A DNA stretch of 64,000 bases from Actinoplanes sichuanensis (GCF_033097365.1 NZ_AP028461.1:62001-126000), one strand, 5' to 3'. Shown: positions 8,741 through 17,439, counted from the first letter of the stretch. Numbers and translations: made by a program. The notes: generated by a model not told the origin, from the sequence alone.

Positions 8741-10927
8741 TCAGGACCGCACCGCGTCGTCGGCCTCGGCGAGCAGCACACCCTCGCGGAAGGCGGAGAG
8801 CCTGTCCCGTACCGCCTCGGGTGAATCGGTGATGACCGCGGACCGGGACCGGCTCTCGGCCGGATGCGCGGCCGGTTTCTCGGTCCGTTTCTTCGGCGAC
8901 CGCCGAAGCAGGCCGTTGGGGGTGCTCGCGGGGCGTTGCTCGGGCAGCACCACGAACTCGATGGTGTCCGGACGCAGACCCCGCGCCGAGGCCGGAAGGG
9001 AGGGAGCGGGCGCGGGCAGCGGTGGGGCGGTCGCGGCGGGTTCGGTGATCAGCCCGGCCGGCAGCGCGAGCCGGGCGGTCACGCCGGTCACCGGAGAAGG
9101 GGCGAGCTGCACCCGCACCCCGGTTTCGACGGCGAGCCGGCCGACCACGAAGTGGCCGAGGTAGCGGGCCGGTGCGGTGATGAAGTCACCCTCGCCGCGT
9201 AGCCGCTGGTTGGCGGTGCGCATCTCCTCCGGGCTCATCCCGATGCCGGAGTCGATGACCGCGATCAGGTAGCCGCCGTCGACCATCCGGCCGTGCACCT
9301 CCACGTCGACGTCCGGCGGGGAGAAGACCAGGCCGTTCTCGATCAGCTCGGCCAGCATGTGCACGACGGTGCCCACCACCGACCCGTTGACCAGCACGTC
9401 GTCGACCCGTCGCAGGGTCACCCGGCGGTACTCCTCGACCTCGCTGACCGCGGCCCGGATGATGTCGGCGATCGGCATCGGCTCCGTCCACTGTCGGGGG
9501 TCGGCCGCGTCGACCAGCACGAGCAGGCTCTCCGCGTTGCGGCGCATACGGGTGGCCAGGTGATCGAGCTCGAACAGGTTGGCCAGGCCGGTGGGGCTGG
9601 CCTCCTCGGCCTCCAGTTCGGTGATGAACCCGATCAGACGGCGCAGCAGGTTCTGGTTGCGGTGGCCGAGGTTGGCCAACGACTCGGCGGTGGCCAGGCG
9701 CAGGCGGGCCTGGTCGGTGGCCAGCGTGTACGCGGTGTGCTGCAGCTGCTCGAAGGCTTCGGCGACCTGGCGGACCTCGACACTGGCGCCCGGAGTCACC
9801 CGAACCGGCGCCGGCCTGGTGTCACGGCCGCTGGCGGCGGCGCGGTTGACCGCCTCGGGCAGCGACTCGGCACCGATCCGGCCGGCCTCCCGGGCGAGGG
9901 CGGCGAGCGGTCGGGCCAGCCTGCGGGCCGCCGCGAGGGCCAGGAGGATCGCTCCGGCGACGCACACCGCCATGATCGCGGCCAGCACGGCCAGCCGCAG
10001 GGTGGCCTCCTTCTTGATCCGGGCCGCGTTGTCCTGCGCGACGCCGCCCATGTTCTGGCCGGCCTGGAGCAGGATGTCGAGCACGGTGCCGGACGCCTCC
10101 CAGTAGGTGTCCGGGTCGATCCGCAGACGGCGGCCGTCGGCCGCGGCCAGCGCGGCGTTCTCCATCGCGACCACCTGCACGCCGGCCGGTGTGCTCAACA
10201 CCAGATTCTGAGCCTGTACGGCGGCCGGGTTCCCGTACTGGTTGAAGGCCAGGATCGCCGAGTCCCGAGCCGACTTCGCCGACACGAACTGCACGAACTG
10301 CCCCGGCCCGAACCGGCCGGCCGTGAAGACGCCGTGCAAGAGCACCCGCTCCTGTGCGGCCGACTCCTTGGCCAGGCTGAACATGCTGAGAGTGGCGTAG
10401 TTGCGGCGCAGCTCGCTGTCGTCGACGGTGTCCAGCTCGAACTCGATGTTGATCAGCCGGCCGATCACCGCGGTGTAGAACGCGGCCGTGGTGGCCGGGG
10501 GAGCGGTACCGGCATCGGTCGCGGCGCGCACGTCGGTGAGCCCGTCGAGTTCGGCCACCACGGCGGCCACCCGGTCCTCGACGTCGCCGCCGTCGGTGGT
10601 CAGCTCCTCGACCGCGGCGCGCCGGATGTCGACCGACTGGCGGGCCGGGGCGAGCTGGGCCCGGAAGTCCCGGTGGCCGCCGAGCAGGCCGAGGGCGAGG
10701 CCACGTTCGGTCTGGAGACCGTCGGCCAGGTCGAGCACCGCGAGGTCGAGGGTGACGGCCCGGTCGGTCCGCGCGGCGGCCCGGTAGTCGCCGATCTCAC
10801 CGGCGCCGATGACACCGAGCAGGGCGAGGATGACGGCAACGGGCAGGGCCAGGGTACGGGCGATGCGGCCCCGGATCGTGCCGCCGGTGCGATGGCGGAC
10901 CGCGCCGGTCTTCAGCGTGGCGAGCAC
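8741..10927 (-). CDS. cvnA: nitrate/nitrite-sensor-like histidine kinase, CvnA-like
   Basis: A 728-residue membrane kinase of the conservon type. A first helix (about 24-44), a long extracytoplasmic NIT-like sensor region (about 50-300), a second helix (about 306-332) and a HAMP-like linker lead to an atypical phospho-acceptor region (SLANLGHRNQNLLRRL). The HATPase domain follows, with ELIENGLVFSPP as the N box and VIDSGIGMS as the G1 box. The C-terminal about 130 residues are Pro/Ala/Arg-rich and disordered. The start is GTG. No response regulator lies nearby, as is normal for conservons, where output goes through the GTPase complex. Confidence 0.88.
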   Translation of the reverse strand: MLATLKTGAVRHRTGGTIRGRIARTLALPVAVILALLGVIGAGEIGDYRAAARTDRAVTLDLAVLDLADGLQTERGLALGLLGGHRDFRAQLAPARQSVDIRRAAVEELTTDGGDVEDRVAAVVAELDGLTDVRAATDAGTAPPATTAAFYTAVIGRLINIEFELDTVDDSELRRNYATLSMFSLAKESAAQERVLLHGVFTAGRFGPGQFVQFVSAKSARDSAILAFNQYGNPAAVQAQNLVLSTPAGVQVVAMENAALAAADGRRLRIDPDTYWEASGTVLDILLQAGQNMGGVAQDNAARIKKEATLRLAVLAAIMAVCVAGAILLALAAARRLARPLAALAREAGRIGAESLPEAVNRAAASGRDTRPAPVRVTPGASVEVRQVAEAFEQLQHTAYTLATDQARLRLATAESLANLGHRNQNLLRRLIGFITELEAEEASPTGLANLFELDHLATRMRRNAESLLVLVDAADPRQWTEPMPIADIIRAAVSEVEEYRRVTLRRVDDVLVNGSVVGTVVHMLAELIENGLVFSPPDVDVEVHGRMVDGGYLIAVIDSGIGMSPEEMRTANQRLRGEGDFITAPARYLGHFVVGRLAVETGVRVQLAPSPVTGVTARLALPAGLITEPAATAPPLPAPAPSLPASARGLRPDTIEFVVLPEQRPASTPNGLLRRSPKKRTEKPAAHPAESRSRSAVITDSPEAVRDRLSAFREGVLLAEADDAVRS

Positions 10928-10954
10928 GCGGATCAGCTCCTCTACAACCTCTGT

Positions 10955-10974
10955 GCTCGTTCACATAAACGAGC
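10955..10974. promoter_or_regulatory. inverted repeat upstream of the conservon
   Basis: GCTCGTT and AACGAGC form a 7-bp stem around a 6-base loop, 28-47 bases before the kinase GTG. It could be an operator or a leader hairpin. No partner protein can be assigned. Confidence 0.35.
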
Positions 10975-11127
10975 CGATGACGCCGATGTAGATGTCCAGG
11001 GAGAGGGAGTGACATCATGCGGTCCGGAAAGGGTCACTCTCCGCGTCCGCCGCATCAGCTTCTGTGTTGGCACGGTCATGGTCAATAGCTGAATGTATGA
11101 ATTTACCGGCGCTGCAAACGGACCGCA

Positions 11128-11327
11128 TCCGGAGCGAACCGACGAGCGGAGTCGCCTCCGAAGCGAGCCGGCGAGCGGGGTCGCCTCCAGGGCGGACTGA
11201 TGAACGGGGTCGTGTCCGGAGCGGACTGATGAATGGGTCGTGTCATGAACGGGTCGATGAATGGTCCGTGTCTGGAGCGGGCCGATGAGCGGGGTCGTGT
11301 GCGGAGCGGACCGACGGGGCGTTCGTC
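11128..11327. repeat. tandem repeat, 7 units of 28-29 bp
   Basis: Seven head-to-tail degenerate copies start at 11128, 11157, 11186, 11215, 11243, 11271 and 11300. The core is about TCCGGAGCGGACCGATGA followed by GCGGGGTCGTG. Unit length is not a multiple of three, and the frames through it show no family resemblance, so it is non-coding. The last unit ends inside the stop codon of the nitroreductase gene, placing the array exactly 3' of that gene and upstream of the conservon operon. Confidence 0.85.
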
Positions 11328-11991
11328 AGGCGCCGATGAAAGTGACGGTTTCGGTCAGGTCCGCCCGACCCGTCCGCACCGGTGGCACGCCGTCTCGCTC
11401 GAAGCCGACCGAGACACCGCAGAACAGCGTCAGCCCGTCCGGGGCGCCCACCACCTGGCGGACCGTCTCGCGGTACATCGTCCACATCACTTGCGGGCAG
11501 CTGTGCAGTCCCTCTGCTCGGAGCAGCAGCATCACCGTCTGCAGGTACATCCCCGCGTCACCCCACTGCCCCGGGCCCATGATCCGGTCGAGGTAGCAGA
11601 ACAGCACCAGCGGCGCACCGAAGGCCTCCGAGTTACGGGCGGCGATCTTCCGCGGCCGGTCCGGATCGTCCCGGTCGATGCCCAGCGCACGGTACCGTTG
11701 CGCCGCCGCCGAGGCGAACCGTTCCTGGTACGCCGGTGTCAGCTCGGCCGGATACATCGGATACTCCCTCTCGTCACCAGGATCACCGGCGAGGGCTCTG
11801 GCCGTGGCGCGCCGCTTCAGTTCGGCCAGGGGCTCACCGGTCACCACATAGAGGTGCCATGGCTGGAGATTTCCGCTCGACGGCGCACGCGTCGCCGCGG
11901 CCAGCACCCGCTCGAGTGCCTCCATGGGGACCGGTTCGGCGCTGAACGCCCGAACCGCCCGACGGCTGTCCACTGCCTCGTACACATCCAT
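11326..11991 (-). CDS. nitroreductase-family oxidoreductase
   Basis: A 221-residue FMN-dependent nitroreductase-fold protein. The N-terminal SRRAVRAFSAEPVP block (with the FMN phosphate-binding arginines), the APSSGNLQPWHLYVV block and the C-terminal GVSVGFERDGVPPVRTGRA segment are diagnostic. The protein probably reduces nitro-aromatics, quinones or similar electrophiles with NAD(P)H in the cytoplasm; the physiological substrate is unknown. It is preceded by no obvious partner gene and ends at a minisatellite array. Confidence 0.88.
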   Translation of the reverse strand: MDVYEAVDSRRAVRAFSAEPVPMEALERVLAAATRAPSSGNLQPWHLYVVTGEPLAELKRRATARALAGDPGDEREYPMYPAELTPAYQERFASAAAQRYRALGIDRDDPDRPRKIAARNSEAFGAPLVLFCYLDRIMGPGQWGDAGMYLQTVMLLLRAEGLHSCPQVMWTMYRETVRQVVGAPDGLTLFCGVSVGFERDGVPPVRTGRADLTETVTFIGA

Positions 11992-12071
11992 GCCTCGTGT
12001 CCTTTCCCGGGCCGGGCGACGAACTTTCGGCGACCGGGTCGGCGGTGGCGATCACGATGAACAAGACCGGA

Positions 12072-12788
12072 TCAGGTGTGGGAGGCCGTCTCCCGCTCGT
12101 AGCGACGGACCGCCTCGACCAGCCGCGTGAGCGGCCGCAGGACGTGGTCGGGTTTCTTCGAACGGAACAGCCGGCCGGTGCCGATCAGCGCCCTCTCGTC
12201 CTCCTCCACCGTGTTGAGCGGGCCGCGTGCACCGATGCCCCGCGACAGCGCCCACTTGCGGAACTCCGGCGACGGCTCATTCGGAAAGACCATCCATGCG
12301 GTACGCGGACTGTCACCCAGCCGGTAGTCGAAGATGACGAACCGCACGCCGTCCTGGATCCCGCTGAGCACCGACCACGCCGCCGGGCCGGAGCTGAAAT
12401 GGACCTGATGACGCCACGTCGTCAGCAGATCGGTGTCGACGTCGGTGAAGCTCCAGCCGTCTCGACGGCCCAGGTTGATCCGATCGTCGACCGGTGCCGA
12501 CGGATCCTTGCCGCGGTCGCTGCGGACCAGCAGGCCACCGGTCAGCGTCAGCACGGCGCCGAACAGGGCCAGCGCGCCGCCCTTGAACTGCTCCGCGCGG
12601 CGCTGGCCGGCCAGGTCGAGTGTCGTGCTCTCGCCGTCGGAGTAGGTGACGCACTCGTCACCCGATCTCATCTCCGAACCGCCACAACTCACCGAGTCGC
12701 TGAGCAGCCACAGGGTGCCGGAGACCAGCATCACCAGGCCCGCCACCAGGATTAACCAGGATTGGCGATCCGCTCGTCGCTTAGCCAT
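12072..12788 (-). CDS. two-helix membrane protein of unknown function
   Basis: I do not recognise this 238-residue protein. The start at 12788 (MAKRRADRQSW) is chosen because GGGAG lies 7 bases upstream; an earlier in-frame start lacks such a site. It has two membrane helices (about 13-33 and 70-88). The loop between them carries a Cys pair (SCGGSE...DECVTYSDGES) and is probably outside. A soluble C-terminal domain (about 100-238) begins near DDRINLGRRDGWSFT. Similar short membrane proteins with a tryptophan-rich cytoplasmic domain occur in Micromonosporaceae, but no function is known to me. Confidence 0.65.
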   Translation of the reverse strand: MAKRRADRQSWLILVAGLVMLVSGTLWLLSDSVSCGGSEMRSGDECVTYSDGESTTLDLAGQRRAEQFKGGALALFGAVLTLTGGLLVRSDRGKDPSAPVDDRINLGRRDGWSFTDVDTDLLTTWRHQVHFSSGPAAWSVLSGIQDGVRFVIFDYRLGDSPRTAWMVFPNEPSPEFRKWALSRGIGARGPLNTVEEDERALIGTGRLFRSKKPDHVLRPLTRLVEAVRRYERETASHT

Positions 12789-12866
12789 CAGGTACTCCCG
12801 CGTGGAAATGCTCAGGGTTCGAAGCCGGGTCACCCTACCGGAGGGGTAGGGCCGCTCTCAGCCCCG

Positions 12867-13085
12867 TCATCGGGGTGCAGAAGCTGCTGGTCGGCCGGTC
12901 ACGAACCACATCAAGATGCCGATCCCCGGAGCCAGGACGACGAGCCAGATCCAGCGGGTCCGAGCCCGCCGATCCAGCCGGGCGCGAGAAATGCTGACGA
13001 TCGTGGCCCCGAACGCGGCTGTACACGCCGCCAGCAGGACCGCCCAGAACGCGATTCCGACAAGGGTGCTGAAGAGGTCACTCAT
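12867..13085 (-). CDS. small PLDc_N-like membrane protein
   Basis: A 72-residue protein with two membrane helices. The basic loop and end (ARLDRRARTRWIWLVVLAPGIGILMWF in parts) resemble the phospholipase D nuclease N-terminal (PLDc_N) membrane module that occurs as a free-standing small protein in actinomycetes. The start at 13085 is set by GGGAG five bases upstream. Function is unknown; such proteins are usually predicted membrane scaffolds. Confidence 0.65.
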   Translation of the reverse strand: MSDLFSTLVGIAFWAVLLAACTAAFGATIVSISRARLDRRARTRWIWLVVLAPGIGILMWFVTGRPAASAPR

Positions 13086-13174
13086 GATGTCTCCCAAGAG
13101 GTCAGAGGCCGCCGCAGACGAAGCTGTTCGCACCTGCGGTGAGGTGCCGGGGCCGCGAGGTTGAAGGTGCGATC

Positions 13175-13402
13175 CGTCAGGTGGCGGCGCGGGCGGGGTT
13201 GTTCGTGCCCGCGGTCAGGTGGTGGGCGGGGGCCTTCCGTGTCCGCGGTCAGGTGGTGCGCGGGGGCCTTCCGTGTCCGCGGTCAGGTGGTGCGCGGGGA
13301 CCGTCCGTCTCCGCGGTCAGATGGCGGGCGAGGCTGTCCGTCCCGCGGTCCAGGTGGTGGGCGGGGTTGCTCGTGGCCGCGGTCAGGTGTCGCGGCGGGC
13401 GA
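13175..13402. repeat. tandem repeat, about 7 units of 34 bp
   Basis: Direct head-to-tail copies begin at about 13175 (degenerate), 13210, 13244, 13278, 13312 (32 bp), 13344 and 13378. The unit starts CGCGGTCAGGTGGTG and continues through a C/T-rich half. Two neighbouring units are almost identical. The last unit coincides with the final codons and TGA of the ABC permease gene. The TCA inside each unit is the complement of that stop codon, so the array looks like serial duplication of the gene's 3' end. Confidence 0.85.
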
Positions 13403-14174
13403 AGCTGATCGCGCCCGCGGTCAGGGCCAGTAGGACGTAGCCGGCGGTCACGGCGGCCGCGCCGCCCTGGGAGAACAGGTATGGATGGTCGCTGCCGGCC
13501 AGCTGCGGGGTCAGGTTGGGCAGCAGGACAGAGGCGAGCCGCAACTGCCACACCGTCGGCAGGAAGTGGGCGAAGATCGGTGCCACCAGGACCAGCGCGC
13601 CGACGACGGTCAGAGCCGCGGCGGTGGACCGGACGACCGCACCCACCCCCATCGCCACCAGACACGTGACCATCACGATCAGCGTCGCGCAGAGCACCGT
13701 CGGGATCGCGTCGGTCCACTGCGGCCATGGGTTGATCGGTTTTGGTCGGTCGCCGAGCATCAGCCGCGCGTCGGCGAAGGCGAGCAGGGTGAACAGCGCT
13801 CCACAGCCCAGTCCGACGAGCCCGGCGACCGTCGCCTTGGCGCCCAGTAACAGGCGGCGCTGCGGCACCGCGAGCATCGCCGGACCGATCGAACGGGTCG
13901 CATACTCACTCGTGACCGACATCGCGCCGATCGCGCCGACGAAGAACATCACGAACGGCATGGTCACCACGGTCGGGTCGGCGGTCTCGTAATTCGCCCG
14001 CTCCGCCGGCGTTGCCGCGTCATAGGCGCTGACCAGCATGAACAGGATCAGCGCGCCAAGGGCGGTGGCGGCCACCCCGCCGGCCAGGAACGCCCACGTC
14101 GACCGGAGACTGCGCACCTTCATCCACTCGGCGGCCACCGCGTCGCGCCACGTGCGGTCCAAGAGGTCGGACAT
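13383..14174 (-). CDS. ABC-2 type transporter permease
   Basis: A 263-residue integral membrane protein with about six helices in the ABC-2 export topology. The N-terminal cytoplasmic segment is typical (AVAAEWMKVRSLRSTWAFLAGG). A conserved coupling segment (SVTSEYATRSIGPAMLAVPQRRLLLGAK) is also visible in blocks. Its ATG overlaps the stop of the ATPase gene by one base, so the two are translationally coupled and form one exporter. The substrate is unknown. Confidence 0.9.
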   Translation of the reverse strand: MSDLLDRTWRDAVAAEWMKVRSLRSTWAFLAGGVAATALGALILFMLVSAYDAATPAERANYETADPTVVTMPFVMFFVGAIGAMSVTSEYATRSIGPAMLAVPQRRLLLGAKATVAGLVGLGCGALFTLLAFADARLMLGDRPKPINPWPQWTDAIPTVLCATLIVMVTCLVAMGVGAVVRSTAAALTVVGALVLVAPIFAHFLPTVWQLRLASVLLPNLTPQLAGSDHPYLFSQGGAAAVTAGYVLLALTAGAISFARRDT

Positions 14175-15076
14175 CAGTTGTGCTCCTTGTACTCGGTGGC
14201 TGAGCTGGTCATCTGTAGGTAGACGTCTTCGAGGGTTGCGCTGCGCGGGGTCAGCGCGTGGATCGGGATCGCGGCGGCCGCGGCGGCGTCACCGATCGCC
14301 GGGGCGTCCACGCCCACCGCGATCAGGTCTCCGCCGTCTGTGGCACTGACCGTGGCGCCGAGCCGGGCCAGGACGCCGGTCAGCTCGGCCGGGCGTGGGG
14401 TGCGGACCAGGACGTCTCGCTCGAACCTGTCTCGCATCTCGGTGACCGATGTGTCCTCGAGCAGCCGACCCTTGCCGATGATCAGGACCCGGTCGACGGT
14501 GACCGCCATCTCGCTCATCAGGTGGCTGGACAGCAGCACCGTGCGGCCCTCGGCGGCCAGCGATCGCAGCGTCGAGCGGATCCACCTGATCCCGGCGGCG
14601 TCGAGACCATTGACCGGCTCGTCCAGCAGCACCACCGCGGGGTCGCCGAGCAGGGCGCCGGCGATGCCGAGCCGCTGCCGCATGCCGAGCGAGAACCCGC
14701 CGACCCGCTTGCGGGCCACACTCTCCAGGCCGACCTGCTGGAGCACCGCCTGCACCCGGTCCTTGCCGATGCCGTTGCTGCGGGCCAGGCAGGCCAGGTG
14801 GGTGAAGGCGCTGCGGCCCGGGTGGGCGGCGTCCGCGTCGAGGACCGCGCCGACCTCGTGCAGTGGATGGCGGATCCGGTCGTAGCGCCGACCGTTGATC
14901 AGGGCCTCGCCCGAGGTGGGCCGATGCAGGCCGAGCATCATCCGCATCGTGGTCGACTTGCCGGCCCCGTTAGGGCCGAGGAATCCGGTCACCACACCCG
15001 GGCGGACCTGGAAGGACAACCCGTCGACCGCCGTCGTCGGTCCATATCGCTTAGTCAGCTCCCGTACCTCGATCAT
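14174..15076 (-). CDS. ABC transporter ATP-binding protein, DrrA-like
   Basis: A 300-residue ATPase with Walker A (GPNGAGKST), the signature (FSLGMRQRLGIAGAL, an LGMRQ variant), Walker B with catalytic Glu (VVLLDEP) and the H-loop (LLSSHLMSEM). The C-terminal extension after about residue 220 is of the kind seen in drug and antibiotic exporters. The start at 15076 (MIEVRELTKRYG) is preferred because it begins the domain and has GGGA upstream; longer frames read into the intergenic region. It pairs with the following permease and is divergent from a two-component system that probably controls it. Confidence 0.9.
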   Translation of the reverse strand: MIEVRELTKRYGPTTAVDGLSFQVRPGVVTGFLGPNGAGKSTTMRMMLGLHRPTSGEALINGRRYDRIRHPLHEVGAVLDADAAHPGRSAFTHLACLARSNGIGKDRVQAVLQQVGLESVARKRVGGFSLGMRQRLGIAGALLGDPAVVLLDEPVNGLDAAGIRWIRSTLRSLAAEGRTVLLSSHLMSEMAVTVDRVLIIGKGRLLEDTSVTEMRDRFERDVLVRTPRPAELTGVLARLGATVSATDGGDLIAVGVDAPAIGDAAAAAAIPIHALTPRSATLEDVYLQMTSSATEYKEHN

Positions 15077-15187
15077 GCGTCCCATGGTGTCGGCCGGGGA
15101 GGGGTGCGCGAGTCTGACCGAGGTCGGAACCGCGGGTATGACCTGGGTCAGACGCGCTGCCCGTGAGCGCCTGGATAACTTGGGTGG

Positions 15188-16390
15188 GTGAGACGCATTC
15201 AGCACTCGGAGGTTCGCGGCAGGCTTGTCGACGCGGCCGCCGTCGCGGTGCTGACTTATCAAATCATCGTCGCGGCCCTCGACCCGCCGGGTCCGGCGTT
15301 CGCTGGGCCGGTCGCGCTGGTGTGGCTGGCCGGTGCCGCTGCCGGGTTACCGCTCCTGGTGCGGCGGCGCTGGCCGGTGCAGGTCTTCGCGGTAGTGACC
15401 ATGGTCGCCGCGACCTGCACTGCCGCCGGAGTCGTCGGCTTCGGCGTGATCTTCTTGATCTGGATGCCGGTCGCGGTCGCCGCCTACAGCGCGGCCGCGG
15501 TGACCGACTGGTCCCCGGCGTTGTTCGTGCTGGCCGCCGGGCTGGCCGCGCCCGCAGCGACGATTCCCTGGCTCTACTGGCGCACCGGTGTCACACCCGC
15601 ATCGGCCCCGCAGAGCGAGGCGCCGCTGTGGTGGCAGGTGGAAACCGGCATCGCCGTTGTCGTCATCGCCTTCGCGTGGGCCGCCGGCCGGCTGGTCCAG
15701 TGGCGGCGCGAGCTGCAGATCGAGGAGGCTCAGCGGATGGCCCGCGACGCGGTCGCCGACGAGCGGCTTCGGATCGCCCGCGAGTTGCACGACATCGTCG
15801 GGCACAGCCTGAGCCTGATCACGGTGAAGGCGACCATCGCCAACCATCTGGCCGACGAGAAACCGGCCGAGAGCCGGGCCGCGTTGCAGACGATCGAGAA
15901 GACCAGCCGGTCGGCGCTCACCGAGATCCGGCGGCTGCTCGACGTGATGCGCGACGACGGCGAGCCGGCCGCTGCCCGGACCCCCGCGCCGGGTGCCGCC
16001 GACCTTCCCGAGCTCGTGGAACGCCTGCGATCCCCAGAGCTCCAGATCGACCTGGACCTCGATCTGGAGCTTGCCGGGCGGTTGCCGACGGCGGTCGGGC
16101 TCACCGTCTACCGCATCGTCCAGGAGTCGCTGACCAACGTGATCAAACATGCCGATGCGAGCCGCTGCCGGGTCGCGGTGCGGTCCGGCGGCGGCGAGGT
16201 TCACATCGAGATCACCGACGACGGGCGGGGGCCGGCGTCCTCCCGCCGGCGGCGCACCGGCCAGGGGCTGATCGGCATGCGCGAGCGTGTTTCGATGTAT
16301 GGCGGCCGGCTCACCACCGGCCCTGGCCCGGAAGGCGGATTCCAGGTGGCCGCCGCCATTCCCTACACGCCAGCCGAGGAGGACTCGTGA
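15188..16390 (+). CDS. NarL-type sensor histidine kinase
   Basis: A 400-residue kinase with four to five N-terminal membrane helices (about 12-170), no large extracellular domain, a HisKA_3 dimerisation region (ERLRIARELHDIVGHSLSLITVKA, His in the ELHD motif) and a HATPase domain ending with DDGRGP and the GLIGMRERV block. Intramembrane kinases of this type often sense cell-envelope stress or antibiotics. The start is GTG at 15188. The TGA overlaps the GTG of the response regulator by four bases. The operon is divergent from an ABC-2 exporter 111 bases away, so it probably regulates that exporter. Confidence 0.9.
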   Translation: MRRIQHSEVRGRLVDAAAVAVLTYQIIVAALDPPGPAFAGPVALVWLAGAAAGLPLLVRRRWPVQVFAVVTMVAATCTAAGVVGFGVIFLIWMPVAVAAYSAAAVTDWSPALFVLAAGLAAPAATIPWLYWRTGVTPASAPQSEAPLWWQVETGIAVVVIAFAWAAGRLVQWRRELQIEEAQRMARDAVADERLRIARELHDIVGHSLSLITVKATIANHLADEKPAESRAALQTIEKTSRSALTEIRRLLDVMRDDGEPAAARTPAPGAADLPELVERLRSPELQIDLDLDLELAGRLPTAVGLTVYRIVQESLTNVIKHADASRCRVAVRSGGGEVHIEITDDGRGPASSRRRRTGQGLIGMRERVSMYGGRLTTGPGPEGGFQVAAAIPYTPAEEDS

Positions 16391-17079
16391 CCGACGTTCG
16401 GACTGCGGCAGACGTCAGGGTGCTGCTCGCCGACGACCACCCGCTGATGCGGGAGAGTTTCCGGGCGCTGCTCGACGCGTCACCCGGGTTCACCACGGTC
16501 GGCGAGGCCGGTACCGGTGCCGAGGCCGTCCGCGAGGCTCGGCGACTGATGCCTGACGTGATCTTGATGGATGTGCGGATGCCGGAGATGGACGGCATCG
16601 AGGCGACCCGCCAGATCTGCGCTGCCCCGGAGACCGCCTCGGTGCGGGTGCTCATTCTGACCACCTTCGACCTCGATGAGTATGTGTATGCCGCGCTTCA
16701 GGCCGGCGCCAGCGGCTTTCTCGTCAAGGACGCCACCGCCACCGAACTGCTCAACGGCGTCCGGCTGGTGGCCGCGGGCGAGGCGCTGCTCGCACCACGG
16801 GCCACCCGCCGGTTGATCGACGCGTTCACGGGTAGGGACAAACCCTCATCCGGTGCGCCTCGCGGCCTCGAGGCCATCACCGACCGTGAACGGGAGGTGC
16901 TGTCCCTGATCGCCGTGGGCTTGTCCAACACCGAGATCGCCGAGCATCTGTACCTGGGCGTCGGCACCGTGAAGACGCACATCGGTCGTCTGCTACACAA
17001 ACTGGCCGCCCGTGACCGAGCCCAGTTAGTGATCGCCGCCTACGAGTCAGGCCTGGTAACCGCCCGCGACCACCCGTGA
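16387..17079 (+). CDS. NarL/LuxR-type response regulator
   Basis: A 230-residue response regulator. The receiver domain has the acidic pair (LLADDHPL), the phospho-acceptor Asp in VILMDVRMPEMDG, the Thr switch (LILTTFD) and the Lys in GFLVKDA. The C-terminal LuxR helix-turn-helix contains LTDREREVL-like and NTEIAEHLYLGVGTVKTHIGRLL blocks. Translation starts at GTG within the stop of the kinase gene. It probably acts on the 111-base divergent promoter region shared with the ABC exporter. Confidence 0.92.
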   Translation: MTDVRTAADVRVLLADDHPLMRESFRALLDASPGFTTVGEAGTGAEAVREARRLMPDVILMDVRMPEMDGIEATRQICAAPETASVRVLILTTFDLDEYVYAALQAGASGFLVKDATATELLNGVRLVAAGEALLAPRATRRLIDAFTGRDKPSSGAPRGLEAITDREREVLSLIAVGLSNTEIAEHLYLGVGTVKTHIGRLLHKLAARDRAQLVIAAYESGLVTARDHP

Positions 17080-17167
17080 CCGTGCGGGGCCGCCCACGAT
17101 CGCCCGGGCCGTTTGCGTCCGCCGGGTCGGTCGCCCGTGACCGGGGGCCGCCCGTGACGTTCCGGGC

Positions 17168-17430
17168 GGTGCCGGGTCCGGGCGGTGCCGGGTCCGGGCG
17201 GTGCCGGGTCCGGATGGTGCCGGGTCCGGATGGTGCCGGGTCCGGGCGGTGCCGGGTCCGGATGGTGTCGAGTTCGGGTGGTGCGGGCTTCGGGCGGTGC
17301 AGGTTCCGGGCGGTGCCAGGTTCCGGTGGTGCCGGGTTCCGGCGGTGCCAGGGCCGGGTGGCGCCGGGTTCGGGTGCCGGGTTCGGATGGTGCCGGGTTC
17401 GGATGGTGCTGAGTTCCGGCGGTGCCGGAT
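17168..17430. repeat. tandem repeat, about 17 units of 16 bp
   Basis: Head-to-tail copies of a 16-bp unit, GGTGCCGGGTCCGGGC, start at 17168 and continue with increasing divergence (GGTGCCGGGTTCGGAT and similar) to about 17430. Most units keep exact 16-bp spacing. The six leftmost copies are nearly identical and the right-hand ones older. The array fills the gap between the response-regulator stop and the stop of the convergent oxidoreductase gene. Frames through it are repetitive shadows, not a gene. Confidence 0.9.
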
Positions 17431-17439
17431 CTCTGGGGG

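Noticed and set aside
9293..11092. 599-codon plus-strand open frame opposite the conservon kinase
   Set aside because: It is antisense to a clear histidine kinase and reads as Gly/Arg/Asp-rich filler.
13175..17430. CRISPR array
   Set aside because: The repeats are contiguous tandem units of 16 or 34 bp without unique spacers, and no cas genes are present.
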